Positions 43,777 through 52,942 are shown, numbered from the stretch's first letter. The stretch is DNA of 64,000 nt from Methylovulum miyakonense HT12 (GCF_000384075.1 NZ_KB913025.1:1689551-1753550), one strand, 5' to 3'. Notes: generated by a model not told the origin, from the letters alone. A program made the numbers and translations.

Positions 43777-45555
43777 ATGTTTATTGATCTGCATATCCAC
43801 CAACAAGACCATTTGGCACAAGAGTCATTGTTGCTGAGACAAACCAGCGAATACCAGCTTTTTCGGCCCATACAAGCATGGCAATGGATGACCCAGACCC
43901 GCTCCGTACCCGACCAAAGTGATTGGGTGCGGCTTGAAGTCATTGAGTCATGGCATCGCTGCCTTGAAGATTACCGGTTACCGTTAGGCAATTACGCCAT
44001 GTGGGATAACTGCCCCATTGTCAACCAAACAGAAAAGTTAGATGCCCCGTCGCAGAAGATAGAAGCCTTGATCAAGCAGCTTGACCATAACTTCCATGTT
44101 TTTTTGGAGGAGGCGGGGGTCATGATGCTGTTGACCGCCGCTGATGGCAGCTTGCTATACTCGTTGGGGGAGCGGCAGCCAACGGGATCCTTCCTGTCAC
44201 GGGCAAGCACAAGGGGCGGTAACTGGTTGGAAGCGGTGTTGGGCAATAACGGTATCGGGACGGCGGCGGAATTGAAAAAGCCCATTGCCTTTCAAGGCAT
44301 GGAACATTATCTCAGTGTTTTGCACCCCTATACGACCGTGGGCTATCCCTTGCTTGACGATGCCGGGCAATTATTGGCGGTCATCGGTTTGGTCAGCAGC
44401 CATCATCAGGAAAGCATGAAGTCCTTGTTTGCTTTTTTGCACCTCATCTGCGTATTGGTCAACACGGATTTGCCTTTAGCCAAAAATACGTTGGCGCAAC
44501 AACGGGTGCTAGAACAAATCCCCCTTAAAGCCGCCCCCAAACCCCCCGACACCTTGGCCAATCCTAGCGTCTCAGAAGCCCTGGGCGGATTGATCCAAAA
44601 AGCCGTCAAGTTGCAGCAACATAAAATCCCTATTTTGATTACTGGCGAGTCAGGGGTGGGCAAAGACCATTTTGTGATGCTGATTAAAAACGCCGGCCCC
44701 CGAAAAAACGCCCCGTTGATTGCTATCAATTGCGCATCCATCCCCCATGACCTGATAGAAAGCGAACTTTTTGGTTACGAGTCGGGCAGTTTCACGGGCG
44801 CGAAAAGCACCGGAAAACCGGGCAAATTCATGTTGGCCGATACGGGCATCTTGTTTCTTGATGAAATTGGCGACATGAGCTTTGATTTACAATCAACCTT
44901 GCTTAGGGTGTTGGAAACATCAGAATTCACCCCGGTTGGTGGCAATAAGCCTATCCGGGTGGATGTGCAAGTGATCGCGGCAACCAATGTCCAATTACTG
45001 GAAGCCGTTGAAGCCGGACGCTTCCGCCGCGACCTCTACTATCGCCTGAACGGCGCGCAAATCCACTTGCAGCCCTTGCGTGAACGTGTCGACAAAAGGG
45101 CCATCATCCACCATATCCTGCAACGGGAAATCAATGCGATGGCATCTGAAACCCGGTTTGCCATTTGCCCGGAAGTCATCAGTTTGTTTGAACTGCACCC
45201 TTGGCCCGGCAATATCCGGCAACTGATCAATGTCATCAGGGCAACACTGTATACCGCCAGTAACCGGTTTATCACCACTCAAGATTTGCCGCTTGATTTT
45301 ATTGCCGAATTAAAACAACAGAATTTGCTTGATGTCGCCCGCGTCCGGCTGCCCGCAACGCAGAACAATACCCAAGTGATGAGATTGTCAGACTGGGAAT
45401 TGCACGGAATCAAAACGGCGCTAAAAAATTGTGGCGGCAATATTTCCCTGACCGCAAAAACCTTGGGCATCACCCGGACCACGCTCTATAAAAAGATGGA
45501 ACATTTCGGCTTGAATAGAACCGGGGACGAAAGTTGGCTATACGCCGCCATTTAA
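43777..45555 (+). CDS. mmoR: MmoR, sigma-54-dependent activator of sMMO genes
   Basis: 592 residues. An N-terminal sensor region of about 230 residues (GAF-like, with HLAQES...GGNWLEAVLGNNGIGTA) is followed by a AAA+ domain with Walker A GESGVGKD (about 289), the sigma-54 contact loop GSFTGA (about 337; the usual GAFTGA has Ala at position 2) and Walker B ILFLDEIGDM. The C-terminal Fis-type HTH reads GNISLTAKTLGITRTTLYKK. MmoR is required for transcription from the mmoX promoter. It is separately promoted, 640 bases after mmoG. Confidence 0.95.
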   Translation: MFIDLHIHQQDHLAQESLLLRQTSEYQLFRPIQAWQWMTQTRSVPDQSDWVRLEVIESWHRCLEDYRLPLGNYAMWDNCPIVNQTEKLDAPSQKIEALIKQLDHNFHVFLEEAGVMMLLTAADGSLLYSLGERQPTGSFLSRASTRGGNWLEAVLGNNGIGTAAELKKPIAFQGMEHYLSVLHPYTTVGYPLLDDAGQLLAVIGLVSSHHQESMKSLFAFLHLICVLVNTDLPLAKNTLAQQRVLEQIPLKAAPKPPDTLANPSVSEALGGLIQKAVKLQQHKIPILITGESGVGKDHFVMLIKNAGPRKNAPLIAINCASIPHDLIESELFGYESGSFTGAKSTGKPGKFMLADTGILFLDEIGDMSFDLQSTLLRVLETSEFTPVGGNKPIRVDVQVIAATNVQLLEAVEAGRFRRDLYYRLNGAQIHLQPLRERVDKRAIIHHILQREINAMASETRFAICPEVISLFELHPWPGNIRQLINVIRATLYTASNRFITTQDLPLDFIAELKQQNLLDVARVRLPATQNNTQVMRLSDWELHGIKTALKNCGGNISLTAKTLGITRTTLYKKMEHFGLNRTGDESWLYAAI

Positions 45556-45726
45556 ATGCGTGCTTGGCCAGCAATAACTCCCCCTCCCGCCGTCGCTAAA
45601 ATTCCAGGCCTTCCCAGTTATTAAACCCTAAAGCAAAGCCGGCCAGTTTTTGTCTGCCACCAGGCCTTGGCATTAAGCCGCGCACAACAGGTGTCTCTGG
45701 CGCAACGGTGGTTAAATGGGCAGGGT

Positions 45727-47049
45727 TTAAAAGTCGTAGCCCACGCCAATTTCATAGCCTTCAAAATTATTGGGATCTTGAATGCTAAAGATGTATTTCG
45801 CGCTTAATGCCAAAGAATCCGCCAGGCCAAAGCTTATTTTATCCAGCCAGCCCACTTTTCTGACCGAGCTGAGTTCGAGGCCCACTTCGTTATACTGGCG
45901 GATGAAGACCTTAGAGCCGGTAAATTCAGTGTCAGTGAAGAACCCTTTGACCCTTACATCCTGGCCAAACAAGAAAGGCACCACTTTACTGGCAAAGATG
46001 CCATTTTTGAACACATAGTTGTTAATGTCGGGATTGGAACTGATCACGCCGCTAATGTTAAGCGGCAAGGTTTTGTAGTATCCGAACATATTGACCAAGG
46101 CCATATCATAGCCAGGCAGCCGGAATTGATAGTTGCTGGACAGCGATGTGGAGAAAATCTGCCCTAAGCTGGCAAGGTCTTGGGAGCCGATAGCCCCATA
46201 ATTGATACTGGGGATCAGGTACCAATGGTCGGTGATCGGGTGCATATAACCTATGCCCACCGCGCCTTGATAAGATGCCGCCTGGCCTACGGTAATATAG
46301 TTGAATTGGCCATTGAGGAGTAATTTTTTGCGCGGGTCATCTGAATCAATGTTAAAGGCTTTGCTGATAGGCACGTTGAAAACCGAAATGTCTAGGCCTT
46401 TTTGGGTGTAAGTGCCACCGGCGACACCGACTATTACGGGGTTGGCTGATGACGAGGATGAATGGGAGCCACCGGTACTGTTATGGTCACTGACAGGGCT
46501 GCTGGACGTGTCCGGAGAACTATAAGGCAGGTTGGTGGTGGGGATGTTGGTTGCGTTGTTGAAACCAATGGCAACCATTTGGCCGCCTAAACTGCTAGGG
46601 TTTCCGGTTAAGGGTGAATTGGGCGTGTTGCCAACTTGGTATTCGACGATGTGGGTGGCGGTGCCATCGATGTCGCTTTTTAGGTAGTTTTTCAATTGCT
46701 GGGTGGTGTTGCTCCGGCTAGGGCCGGTGAAGGTTTTGGTAAAATTTAATTTGGGTATCGACAGTATCAGTTCATTGGTGCTGCTGTTTTGTGGCAAATT
46801 GATATTTAAAAGCACCCCTTGATAGTCAGTCACCGCCTTAACCCCTGAGGTGTCGGAATAATTGTTAAAATCCTGCTTAATGCCATTTCGGGTCAATTGG
46901 TCGAAAAAATTCTCCGCGTTATTAAAACCAAACGATTTTTTTTGTGTGTCTATCGGGCTATTGGTGACGGTGATGTCCGCTTGGAAGACGTCAGAAAATG
47001 CGCAGTAGGGCAAAAGGGACAAAACGAGGGATACGGTAATTTTTTTCAT
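45727..47049 (-). CDS. Secreted outer-membrane beta-barrel-like protein, paralogue 1
   Basis: 440 residues. Signal peptide at 1-19 (cut after CAFS). Residues 20-175 are a polar N-terminal domain, then a Ser/Thr-rich linker, then alternating strands up to a terminal Phe (YEIGVGYDF), the usual end of an outer-membrane barrel. The DHWYLIPSINYGAIGSQ stretch matches WDVVPLFRIGAIGSE in the divergent neighbour. I do not recognise the family. It is convergent with mmoR. Confidence 0.75.
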   Translation of the reverse strand: MKKITVSLVLSLLPYCAFSDVFQADITVTNSPIDTQKKSFGFNNAENFFDQLTRNGIKQDFNNYSDTSGVKAVTDYQGVLLNINLPQNSSTNELILSIPKLNFTKTFTGPSRSNTTQQLKNYLKSDIDGTATHIVEYQVGNTPNSPLTGNPSSLGGQMVAIGFNNATNIPTTNLPYSSPDTSSSPVSDHNSTGGSHSSSSSANPVIVGVAGGTYTQKGLDISVFNVPISKAFNIDSDDPRKKLLLNGQFNYITVGQAASYQGAVGIGYMHPITDHWYLIPSINYGAIGSQDLASLGQIFSTSLSSNYQFRLPGYDMALVNMFGYYKTLPLNISGVISSNPDINNYVFKNGIFASKVVPFLFGQDVRVKGFFTDTEFTGSKVFIRQYNEVGLELSSVRKVGWLDKISFGLADSLALSAKYIFSIQDPNNFEGYEIGVGYDF

Positions 47050-47423
47050 AAAAGTAAGCTCATTGTTAACAGTGAAAGACTTAAAATAAAGCGGGATTCA
47101 GGTTGTACGGAGATTGCTTACATAGAGGGGACATTAACCAATATGTGTGTTATTTCACAATTTATAATCCTTTAAACAATAATGGAAGGGATGTAATTGT
47201 GCAAGTGGCGACCATAAATATTCAGCGGATCAATTTCCCCTTAATTGGTAAGGAATTTAATCAAATTCAAGTATTTAAGGCCTTAGACGGTATCCTTTAA
47301 GCAGATGAACGGGGGCAATTGGATTTTTACAGCCCGCTGTCCGTGGTTATCGTTTACTTTTTTATAGTGATCCTGCAAAGTACCCCTGGTTATCTGTGTT
47401 AAGCAACGTAAGAGGGGATGGTT
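47050..47423. other. Intergenic region between the divergent barrel-protein genes
   Basis: About 370 bases, AT-rich, which must hold both promoters. A 65-codon open frame at 47103-47300 lies here but has no ribosome-binding site or family feature. No long palindrome seen. Confidence 0.5.
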
Positions 47424-48815
47424 ATGCAAGCCTTTGCCAAGAAAATAAAAATAAAACCTTTCAGGCCCCTGTGGATGGCCCTATCAATCAGCTTTGTTTA
47501 TGGCCCTGCGTATGGCGCAGATTTTAGCCCCGTTACCTCTCAAGTATTGATCACTTATCCGGATGGCCATCGGATCTCGGAGACTTATGTTTTTTCGTCA
47601 GAAAAAGAGTTTAGCGATGTCATAGACCAGCAAATCCTCAACAACCCTGTTTACAATGAGGGGGGCGAGCGGCCCGGGGTTGTTTCCACAGCGGATATTC
47701 AGGGCAACCAAATAGTGGTCAGTTCTGCCAATAACTCCAATGCCATCAGCATCGACTCGGCGTCTTTGGGTATCCACGAAACGTTTGCAGCGGCCACACG
47801 CGAGGATAGCCTCAAATTGTTCGAAGCTTGGTCAAAAGACAATGCCCCAAAGATTTTCCAAAAAATCAACGCGCAATCACCGCTATCGACTATTGGCGGG
47901 GTGTCAGGATACCTTCCCAGGATGCCTGCCTTAGATAGCGCTATTGATGGTTCGGGTTTGAGTTCGAATGTCCTGAAAGAACTGCTTGGCGAGGAGAGGG
48001 GCAGCCATTTGAGTGTCCTGACGGGGTTTGCCAGTTATCACGCCAATGGCAAAACAGCCGATGTTTACAGCTTCCCGGTAAATTATAACAAGGAATTGGC
48101 AAATGGCTGGGCGTTGCTGTTCAATGTGCCGCTGACTTATATTGATACCGAAGGCGTTTCATCCTACAGCGGCTCTTTGGGCACCGGATTGCGTATCCCC
48201 GTTTCAACGTATGTCAATACCGGCAAGGTCAAATGGGATGTGGTGCCGCTTTTCCGCATCGGGGCGATTGGCTCGGAGCAGAATAATGTCGAGACTAGCA
48301 TCATTTATTCTGGAGGGATCCAGAGCAATGCCGGCATGCCATTAGGGGGCGGCTTTTCGCTGGTCATACAAAACCAATACAATTATTACGCCGTCACGTC
48401 AATTACCGCATACACCGATGTGCGGGTGAACGGCAACCTTATCGAAATCCCGACCATATCAAACAGCATTTACCGGAACGGCGCCCAATTGGTGAAGGAC
48501 TTTAATTACAAACTGTTTGGGCGCACGTTGATGGCGGACATCACGTTTGCCGACGTACGTTTGTCAGGGGCCACCTTGGCAATTGATAACCAGCAAGAAA
48601 TTGGTTTTGATATAGGCCTGAGGACGGCATCTAAATCAAAATTTAAGCTTGATATTCTTGCCGCCGCGGATACGGTGTTGAAGATGGATAAGGCCAGGTT
48701 AATGAAAACGGCCAAAGATAAGTGGGCAGGCACGGAGTTTAAGCTAGGCTTTAAATATACCGCCGCCACCGGCATTGATAGCGCTTATGGCTTAAGCACT
48801 TCGTTTTCTTATTAA
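47424..48815 (+). CDS. Secreted outer-membrane beta-barrel-like protein, paralogue 2
   Basis: 463 residues from the ATG at 47424, which is 6 bases after AGAGGGG; the ATG at 47418 would touch that site. A signal peptide (about 1-32, ending in YGA) is followed by a soluble part and, from about residue 195, strands ending in STSFSY. The barrel half resembles paralogue 1, but here the N-terminal half is different (YPDGHRISETYVFSSEKEF...). Function unknown. Two related barrels back to back beside mmoR suggest a shared export or uptake job. Confidence 0.75.
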   Translation: MQAFAKKIKIKPFRPLWMALSISFVYGPAYGADFSPVTSQVLITYPDGHRISETYVFSSEKEFSDVIDQQILNNPVYNEGGERPGVVSTADIQGNQIVVSSANNSNAISIDSASLGIHETFAAATREDSLKLFEAWSKDNAPKIFQKINAQSPLSTIGGVSGYLPRMPALDSAIDGSGLSSNVLKELLGEERGSHLSVLTGFASYHANGKTADVYSFPVNYNKELANGWALLFNVPLTYIDTEGVSSYSGSLGTGLRIPVSTYVNTGKVKWDVVPLFRIGAIGSEQNNVETSIIYSGGIQSNAGMPLGGGFSLVIQNQYNYYAVTSITAYTDVRVNGNLIEIPTISNSIYRNGAQLVKDFNYKLFGRTLMADITFADVRLSGATLAIDNQQEIGFDIGLRTASKSKFKLDILAAADTVLKMDKARLMKTAKDKWAGTEFKLGFKYTAATGIDSAYGLSTSFSY

Positions 48816-49003
48816 TGCCATCCTGGTTGCCAAACTGACGTGTCCTCCAGTAAACGCCAGTCTATCTGATATTCGTGGCGGTTTATCACCGCTTCAAGTA
48901 TGCAGGCAATGATGGCTTCCTGGCCATCTTTGACAAGGCTTGTGACCCAAAAATGTTTCTCTTTATCTCCGGCTGCAATGCCGTCCATTTGCTGGACACT
49001 CAT
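48812..49003 (-). CDS. Small hypothetical protein downstream of the epimerase gene
   Basis: 63 residues, 21 bases after the TIGR01777 gene on the same strand and ending four bases inside the convergent barrel gene. DGQEAIIACILEAVINRHEY and WRLLEDTSVWQPGW look like a real, folded, acidic-aromatic sequence rather than a shadow. No family recognised and no strong ribosome-binding site, so it stays tentative. Confidence 0.4.
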   Translation of the reverse strand: MSVQQMDGIAAGDKEKHFWVTSLVKDGQEAIIACILEAVINRHEYQIDWRLLEDTSVWQPGWH

Positions 49004-49024
49004 TTGGCGGGATTGATAATCCGT

Positions 49025-49927
49025 TTAGCCATGGGATAAAGATTGCTGCAAGGCGCTGGCAAGATCGGGGTATCCGAAGCTAAAGCCATTATCTAACAGG
49101 CGCTTAGGCAGGACACGCTGGCTGCCAAGAACCAAGCCTGACATTTCACCTAGCAGCATTTTTAATAGGCTTGCCGGCAAGGGCAGCAGGGCGGGACGAT
49201 GCAGGCAGGCGGCTAGGGTCTGGGTAAATTCATTGTTGGTGACCGGATTAGGTGCCGTGGCATTGTAAGCGCCCCGCATGGTCGTGTCCCTGATCATGGT
49301 TTGCGCAATCGCTATCCAATCCTGCCGATGTATCCAAGACATCCATTGTTGGCCGTCCCCTAAACGCCCGCCTAAGCCTAAACGGAATGGCAACAACATC
49401 CGTTGCAGCAATCCCCCGCCTTGGGCAATCACCAACCCCGTCCGTATCAGGCAAACCCTGACCCCGAATTGCCCGGCCTGAGCCGCAGCCTGTTCCCAGT
49501 CTTGGCAAAGCTGTTGTGGGAAATCGGCGCGTACCGCCGAATCTTCGGTCAATTCAGTGTCCCCTTGGTTGCCGTAATAACCGATGGCCGAGCCGCTGAT
49601 CAGCAATTCCGGCTTCACCTCCATGCGCCCGATCCAATTGACCAATTCTTCCGTCAGGGCGATGCGGCTGTTTCTGATGAGCTGTTTGCGCGCCGCTGTC
49701 CAACGGCTATCGAAAATGGGTGCGCCAGCAAGATTGATAATGGCCTGATAGCTTTGGTTGGGTTTCAGTTGCCTTAAATCGCCCAGTGCATGGATGCCAG
49801 ACCTGCCAATTTGGCTGACCTTTTCCGGGTTGCGGCTAAGCACCGTGATGTCGTAATTTTGATCGTACAAGCTCCGTGCCAGCATTGAACCGATGAATCC
49901 CGTTCCGCCAGTTATCAGTATTTTCAT
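49025..49927 (-). CDS. TIGR01777 family (YfcH-like) NAD-dependent epimerase/dehydratase
   Basis: 300 residues from ATG 49927 with AAGGAAC ahead. The Rossmann motif ILITGGTGFIGSMLA begins at residue 3; SGSAIGYYGNQGD is the family active-site region, followed by a DUF1731-type C-terminus (LPASLLKMLLGEMSGLVLGS). Substrate is unknown; the family is distantly related to SULA of plastids and is often found with photolyase genes. The upstream region carries a run of TTGTA repeats. Confidence 0.9.
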   Translation of the reverse strand: MKILITGGTGFIGSMLARSLYDQNYDITVLSRNPEKVSQIGRSGIHALGDLRQLKPNQSYQAIINLAGAPIFDSRWTAARKQLIRNSRIALTEELVNWIGRMEVKPELLISGSAIGYYGNQGDTELTEDSAVRADFPQQLCQDWEQAAAQAGQFGVRVCLIRTGLVIAQGGGLLQRMLLPFRLGLGGRLGDGQQWMSWIHRQDWIAIAQTMIRDTTMRGAYNATAPNPVTNNEFTQTLAACLHRPALLPLPASLLKMLLGEMSGLVLGSQRVLPKRLLDNGFSFGYPDLASALQQSLSHG

Positions 49928-50019
49928 GGCCGTTCCTTTTGGTTGATCCGTAGTTACTTTGAAAAACAAGTTTGCTTAATAAGGCCAATTTATGGGTTTA
50001 TTCAATATTGGCAAATTCG

Positions 50020-50110
50020 TTTTGTACATGTTTTGTACAGTTGTAAGTTGACAATTTGCTTTCCGCTTGTAAGTTGGTAACCAAGGCCTGATGGTTGTGA
50101 GGCTTGTAAG
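50020..50110. promoter_or_regulatory. Cluster of TTGTA-type direct repeats between divergent genes
   Basis: TTTTGTACA occurs twice 11 bases apart (50020-50028 and 50031-50039), then TTGTAAGTTG twice (50041-50050 and 50067-50076) and TTGTAAGTG once near 50104. One helical turn spacing of the first pair fits a regulator-binding array. TTGACA at 50048-50053 could be a -35 box. Confidence 0.45.
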
Positions 50111-50202
50111 TGCAACTGGCACAGCATAAAGTGGCCGAATTTTGTATTGCTTTCTTGGTCTGGTTTGATAGATTAAGTTAGACTTCCGTCCTCCTCTATA
50201 AG

Positions 50203-50236
50203 CCCTCCTAAGATGTCTGCGGGAGGGTTTTTTTTT
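50203..50236 (+). terminator. Intrinsic terminator/attenuator ahead of the small membrane-protein gene
   Basis: CCCTCC (50203-50208) pairs with GGAGGG (50222-50227) and nine T follow. It lies 28 bases before ATG 50264, so it ends either an unannotated small RNA or a leader transcript. Confidence 0.7.
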
Positions 50237-50263
50237 AATTTTTTATTCCGCAGGATAAAAACG

Positions 50264-50701
50264 ATGCCCAACCTTAGCCGATTCTGCAAATATCTGGTGG
50301 AAATAAATTTTTATGTTTCCGTGCTTGTCCTGGTCTCTTTTTGTTTTCTTTCTATTTCAGACCGTTACAGTGTGTTTAGCTTTAATGGGGAGTTGTATGG
50401 TGCCCTGGATAACAACCTGCGTATGATGATTGTCTATTTAGGCCTGATTGAGTTGGTCGTTTTTGCGTATTGCTGGCTGGTCAAAAACTATCAGGCCATG
50501 ACCTTGGTGGGCTTTTTTCTGGTTCTCATGATTGAGTCAATCCAATTTTACGGGGAAGTGAACGCTGTCGGGATTGACGCCAGTCTGCCGTTGTTCTTTT
50601 TATACACCGGACTGTCGCATCTGGCTTTTGGCATTATGGCGATTATGGAAAATAGCCGGCTAAGCAAAGGGAATGAAGCAGCGGATAATCTGCCCAGATA
50701 G
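50264..50701 (+). CDS. Small inner-membrane protein with four predicted helices
   Basis: 145 residues from the ATG with AGGA 8-9 bases upstream; the longer frame runs through the terminator T-tract. Hydrophobic segments at about 10-30, 48-68, 74-94 and 105-125. No recognised family or catalytic motif. It is convergent with fdxA and preceded by the repeat cluster and terminator described separately. Confidence 0.65.
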   Translation: MPNLSRFCKYLVEINFYVSVLVLVSFCFLSISDRYSVFSFNGELYGALDNNLRMMIVYLGLIELVVFAYCWLVKNYQAMTLVGFFLVLMIESIQFYGEVNAVGIDASLPLFFLYTGLSHLAFGIMAIMENSRLSKGNEAADNLPR

Positions 50702-50777
50702 CCTGGTTAGGCGCCCTAAAAAACCATTCTACTAACGATGTGCTATCGCCAGTAGTATGATTTTTATCAAAAACCTC

Positions 50778-51101
50778 TTATCTTTCCAACAAATCCAATT
50801 TGCCTTCCTTACCGTTCCATTCGTCCGCATCAGGGGCCGCAGGCTGGACTTCAGTGATGCTAGGCCAGATTTTAGACAATTCAGCATTCAATTGGATGAA
50901 TTGCTCTTGGCCTTCAGGCACTTCGTCTTCCGCGAAAATGGCGTTGGCAGGGCATTCTGGTTCGCATAAGGTGCAGTCTATACATTCATCAGGATCAATA
51001 ACCAGAAAGTTAGGGCCAGCATGGAAACAATCGACCGGGCAGACATCCACACAGTCAGTAAATTTACATTTAATACAATTTTCAGTGACTACAAAAGCCA
51101 T
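50778..51101 (-). CDS. fdxA: 7Fe ferredoxin (3Fe-4S/4Fe-4S)
   Basis: 107 residues. [20 protein letters not shown] and [17 protein letters not shown] are the two cluster motifs of FdxA-type ferredoxins, with the long C-terminal tail. It is a low-potential cytosolic electron carrier. Single gene. Partners in this genome cannot be told from context. Confidence 0.95.
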   Translation of the reverse strand: MAFVVTENCIKCKFTDCVDVCPVDCFHAGPNFLVIDPDECIDCTLCEPECPANAIFAEDEVPEGQEQFIQLNAELSKIWPSITEVQPAAPDADEWNGKEGKLDLLER

Positions 51102-51198
51102 AATGATTACCAGAGTAGATTTTAATAAAAGCGACTATCTTAGCAGAAACGCCGCGCCCTTAGAACACCGAGTTAACATAACATCAACTTCTTTAAGA

Positions 51199-51906
51199 TT
51201 ATTTTGTCTGTGCCGCCGTATTTAGGCTAGAAAACATGGCCTTTTTGCCGCTTATCGGGCCGCCGCCCGCATTTTTTAACGCCCGTTTCGCTTCTGCCTC
51301 CAACCGGGTGTCGGCAAACACTTGTTCAGGCCGCACGGGTGCGATGCTGGCGCGTTGGAAATAACGCAAGGCCTCTTCCTTATTGCCCTTGTCCTGCAAA
51401 AACTGCCCGTAATAAAAATTGCTGTCTATGCCGTCCGGGCTGATGGCCAGTGCGGTTTTGAACAGCTTTTCCGCTTCGTCGTCATCACCAAACGCGATAG
51501 GCCAGGATGGGGTCATGTGGTACAGCGTGCCCAGCACGACATACGCCGAGCCGCCCATGGCTTTGGGGTTGATCCCGATGGCTTGGTTTAATAAATCGCG
51601 CACGTCATGCACCGCGCTCAATGCCGAAACAGGGTCTTGGTGGTCGGCATAACTGGCTTTGATGACCGCTTGCCAAAAAATCGCCCCGGCTTCCTTGGGA
51701 TATTTTTTGCACAATTCCACCGCCTTTCCCAACAACTGCGAATAGGCATGGCCTTGCTGTTGCTTCGGCACTTGGTAATAAATTTTTGCCCATTCCGATT
51801 CAAGCGCGTTGAGCGCGTCGGTAACCGGATCGGCCTGGACGTGGCTGGCCATTAACAAAGCCAAAGGCAAAATGATCTTTTTTACTGCTTGGATAGCGTG
51901 TTTCAT
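51199..51906 (-). CDS. Periplasmic TPR protein (TatT/TRAP-T-like)
   Basis: 235 residues from ATG 51906, which has GGAGG 9 bases upstream. Signal peptide at 1-26 (LPLALLMASHVQA). The rest is helical with TPR-type repeats, for example DEAEKLFKTALAISPDGID and KEEALRYFQRASIAP. The organisation resembles TRAP-associated extracytoplasmic TPR proteins, but no transporter is adjacent. It is co-directional with the CYTH gene 33 bases upstream. Confidence 0.72.
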   Translation of the reverse strand: MKHAIQAVKKIILPLALLMASHVQADPVTDALNALESEWAKIYYQVPKQQQGHAYSQLLGKAVELCKKYPKEAGAIFWQAVIKASYADHQDPVSALSAVHDVRDLLNQAIGINPKAMGGSAYVVLGTLYHMTPSWPIAFGDDDEAEKLFKTALAISPDGIDSNFYYGQFLQDKGNKEEALRYFQRASIAPVRPEQVFADTRLEAEAKRALKNAGGGPISGKKAMFSSLNTAAQTK

Positions 51907-51939
51907 GAGTGATGCCTCCAAAGTGTTAAGTAACGCGGC

Positions 51940-52419
51940 TTAAACCTTATCGTGCCATTCTGAATAAGGATGGGCGACCAGATTATTATTGTAATAACGT
52001 AAATCCTCCGTGACCTCAGCACCCAGCCAAGCGGGTTTGCGGAAGGCCTTGCCAATTTCAGATAGCTCAATTTCCGCCACGATCAGGCCGTGGTTGGCTC
52101 CGGCGAATTCGTCAATTTCCCACAGGTTGCCGTCATCCAACACCAAATGCCGGGTTTTCTCAATGATCGGTTTCCGGCATAAATTGGTAATGATTTCATG
52201 GGCATCCGCCAAGGGAATTTCATATTCGTATTCATGCCGGTGCGTCCCTATGATAGCACTTTTTATATTCAGCCAAGCGTGTTCTGCGCTGATCCTGACC
52301 CGAATCGACGTGGTCGGTTCCGAGCTTAAATACCCCTGCCGGTATATTAGCGAACTATGGACACATTCCCGCCAATCGTCGTTCGCCAGCAAAAATTTAT
52401 GTTCAATTTCAATCGCCAT
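51940..52419 (-). CDS. CYTH domain phosphatase (triphosphate tunnel metalloenzyme)
   Basis: 159 residues. MAIEIEHKFLL supplies the ExExK motif at the N-terminus, and conserved charged strands follow (IRVRISAEHAWLNIKS, EYEYEIPLADA, DEFAGANHGLIVAEIE). Small bacterial CYTH proteins of this size, for example that of Nitrosomonas, hydrolyse inorganic tripolyphosphate. It is followed by the TPR gene, 33 bases apart. Confidence 0.9.
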   Translation of the reverse strand: MAIEIEHKFLLANDDWRECVHSSLIYRQGYLSSEPTTSIRVRISAEHAWLNIKSAIIGTHRHEYEYEIPLADAHEIITNLCRKPIIEKTRHLVLDDGNLWEIDEFAGANHGLIVAEIELSEIGKAFRKPAWLGAEVTEDLRYYNNNLVAHPYSEWHDKV

Positions 52420-52655
52420 TCTCATGCCGCCTTATTATTGGTTGGCCACCATTGGAAAAACGATGGTGTGGAAAAGCACAGATTATAACGCTAGGTGTTG
52501 GTTTTTTGTTCACCCGTAGTGAAGGGTGGAGGGTTCATTAGTTTATCAATCAACTAGCGCTACCGTTATGGCAGATTGCCGGGTGGCAAAATCGCATCTT
52601 CCACCATGAGGTCGAAGTTGGTGGTGATGACGAATTTATGCTGGGTGTTGGCTAG

Positions 52656-52787
52656 CACCTGCGCGCTGAACTGGCTGATTTGGATGTTTATGAATTTATG
52701 TCAGCGTGCAAACAGAATGAAATTGCCGTGATCAATATCGGTAGGGAAGAATTGCTTGAAGGGCTGGCAGGGATGAGTGCGGTATGA
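52656..52787 (+). pseudogene. UPF0175 antitoxin remnant
   Basis: 43 codons: RAELADLDVYEFMSACKQ, then NEIAVINIGREELLEGLAG and a stop. This is the C-terminal half of a UPF0175 protein (AxLxGxxxxEFxxxLxxxxIxVxNxxxEEL). A stop codon lies directly upstream in frame, so the N-terminus is lost. Confidence 0.6.
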
Positions 52788-52797
52788 TTTTAGCTGG

Positions 52798-52830
52798 GTA
52801 GGGGGGGCAGAACAGCGTTGCCCACCCTAC
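52798..52830 (-). repeat. GTAGGGTGGGCAACG repeat, copy 2 (inverted)
   Basis: Reverse complement of the unit at 17690-17718, with extra G and a few substitutions. The two are 35 kb apart. Confidence 0.6.
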
Positions 52831-52942
52831 ATGAAATTCACAATTACCCGCCATTTCATTCCCCGAAACACAGAACACCGCTTAAGTATCTCCATCGTCG
52901 GCACATCCTCTTGTGTCGCTTAGCAAAAGCATCGGGTTGCGC

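Larger units (their letters stand above)
52420..52942. other. Intergenic region with gene remnant and repeat
   Basis: About 520 bases between the CYTH and lnt genes. It holds a UPF0175 C-terminal remnant (52656-52787) and an inverted copy of the GTAGGGTGGGCAACG repeat (52798-52830). No intact gene. Confidence 0.6.

Noticed and set aside
47103-47300. 65-codon open frame between the two barrel-protein genes
   Set aside because: No ribosome-binding site, atypical composition and no recognisable feature; probably chance in AT-rich DNA.
50778-51101. Ferredoxin considered as an sMMO or P450 redox partner
   Set aside because: It is of the general FdxA type, 10 kb from the mmo cluster and monocistronic; sMMO already has its own reductase MmoC.
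52566-52703. Minus-strand frame reading HKFVITTNFDLMVEDAI, reminiscent of a SIR2-like ITTNFD motif
   Set aside because: Only about 45 codons, no start, bounded by stops, and it overlaps the better-supported UPF0175 remnant on the other strand.
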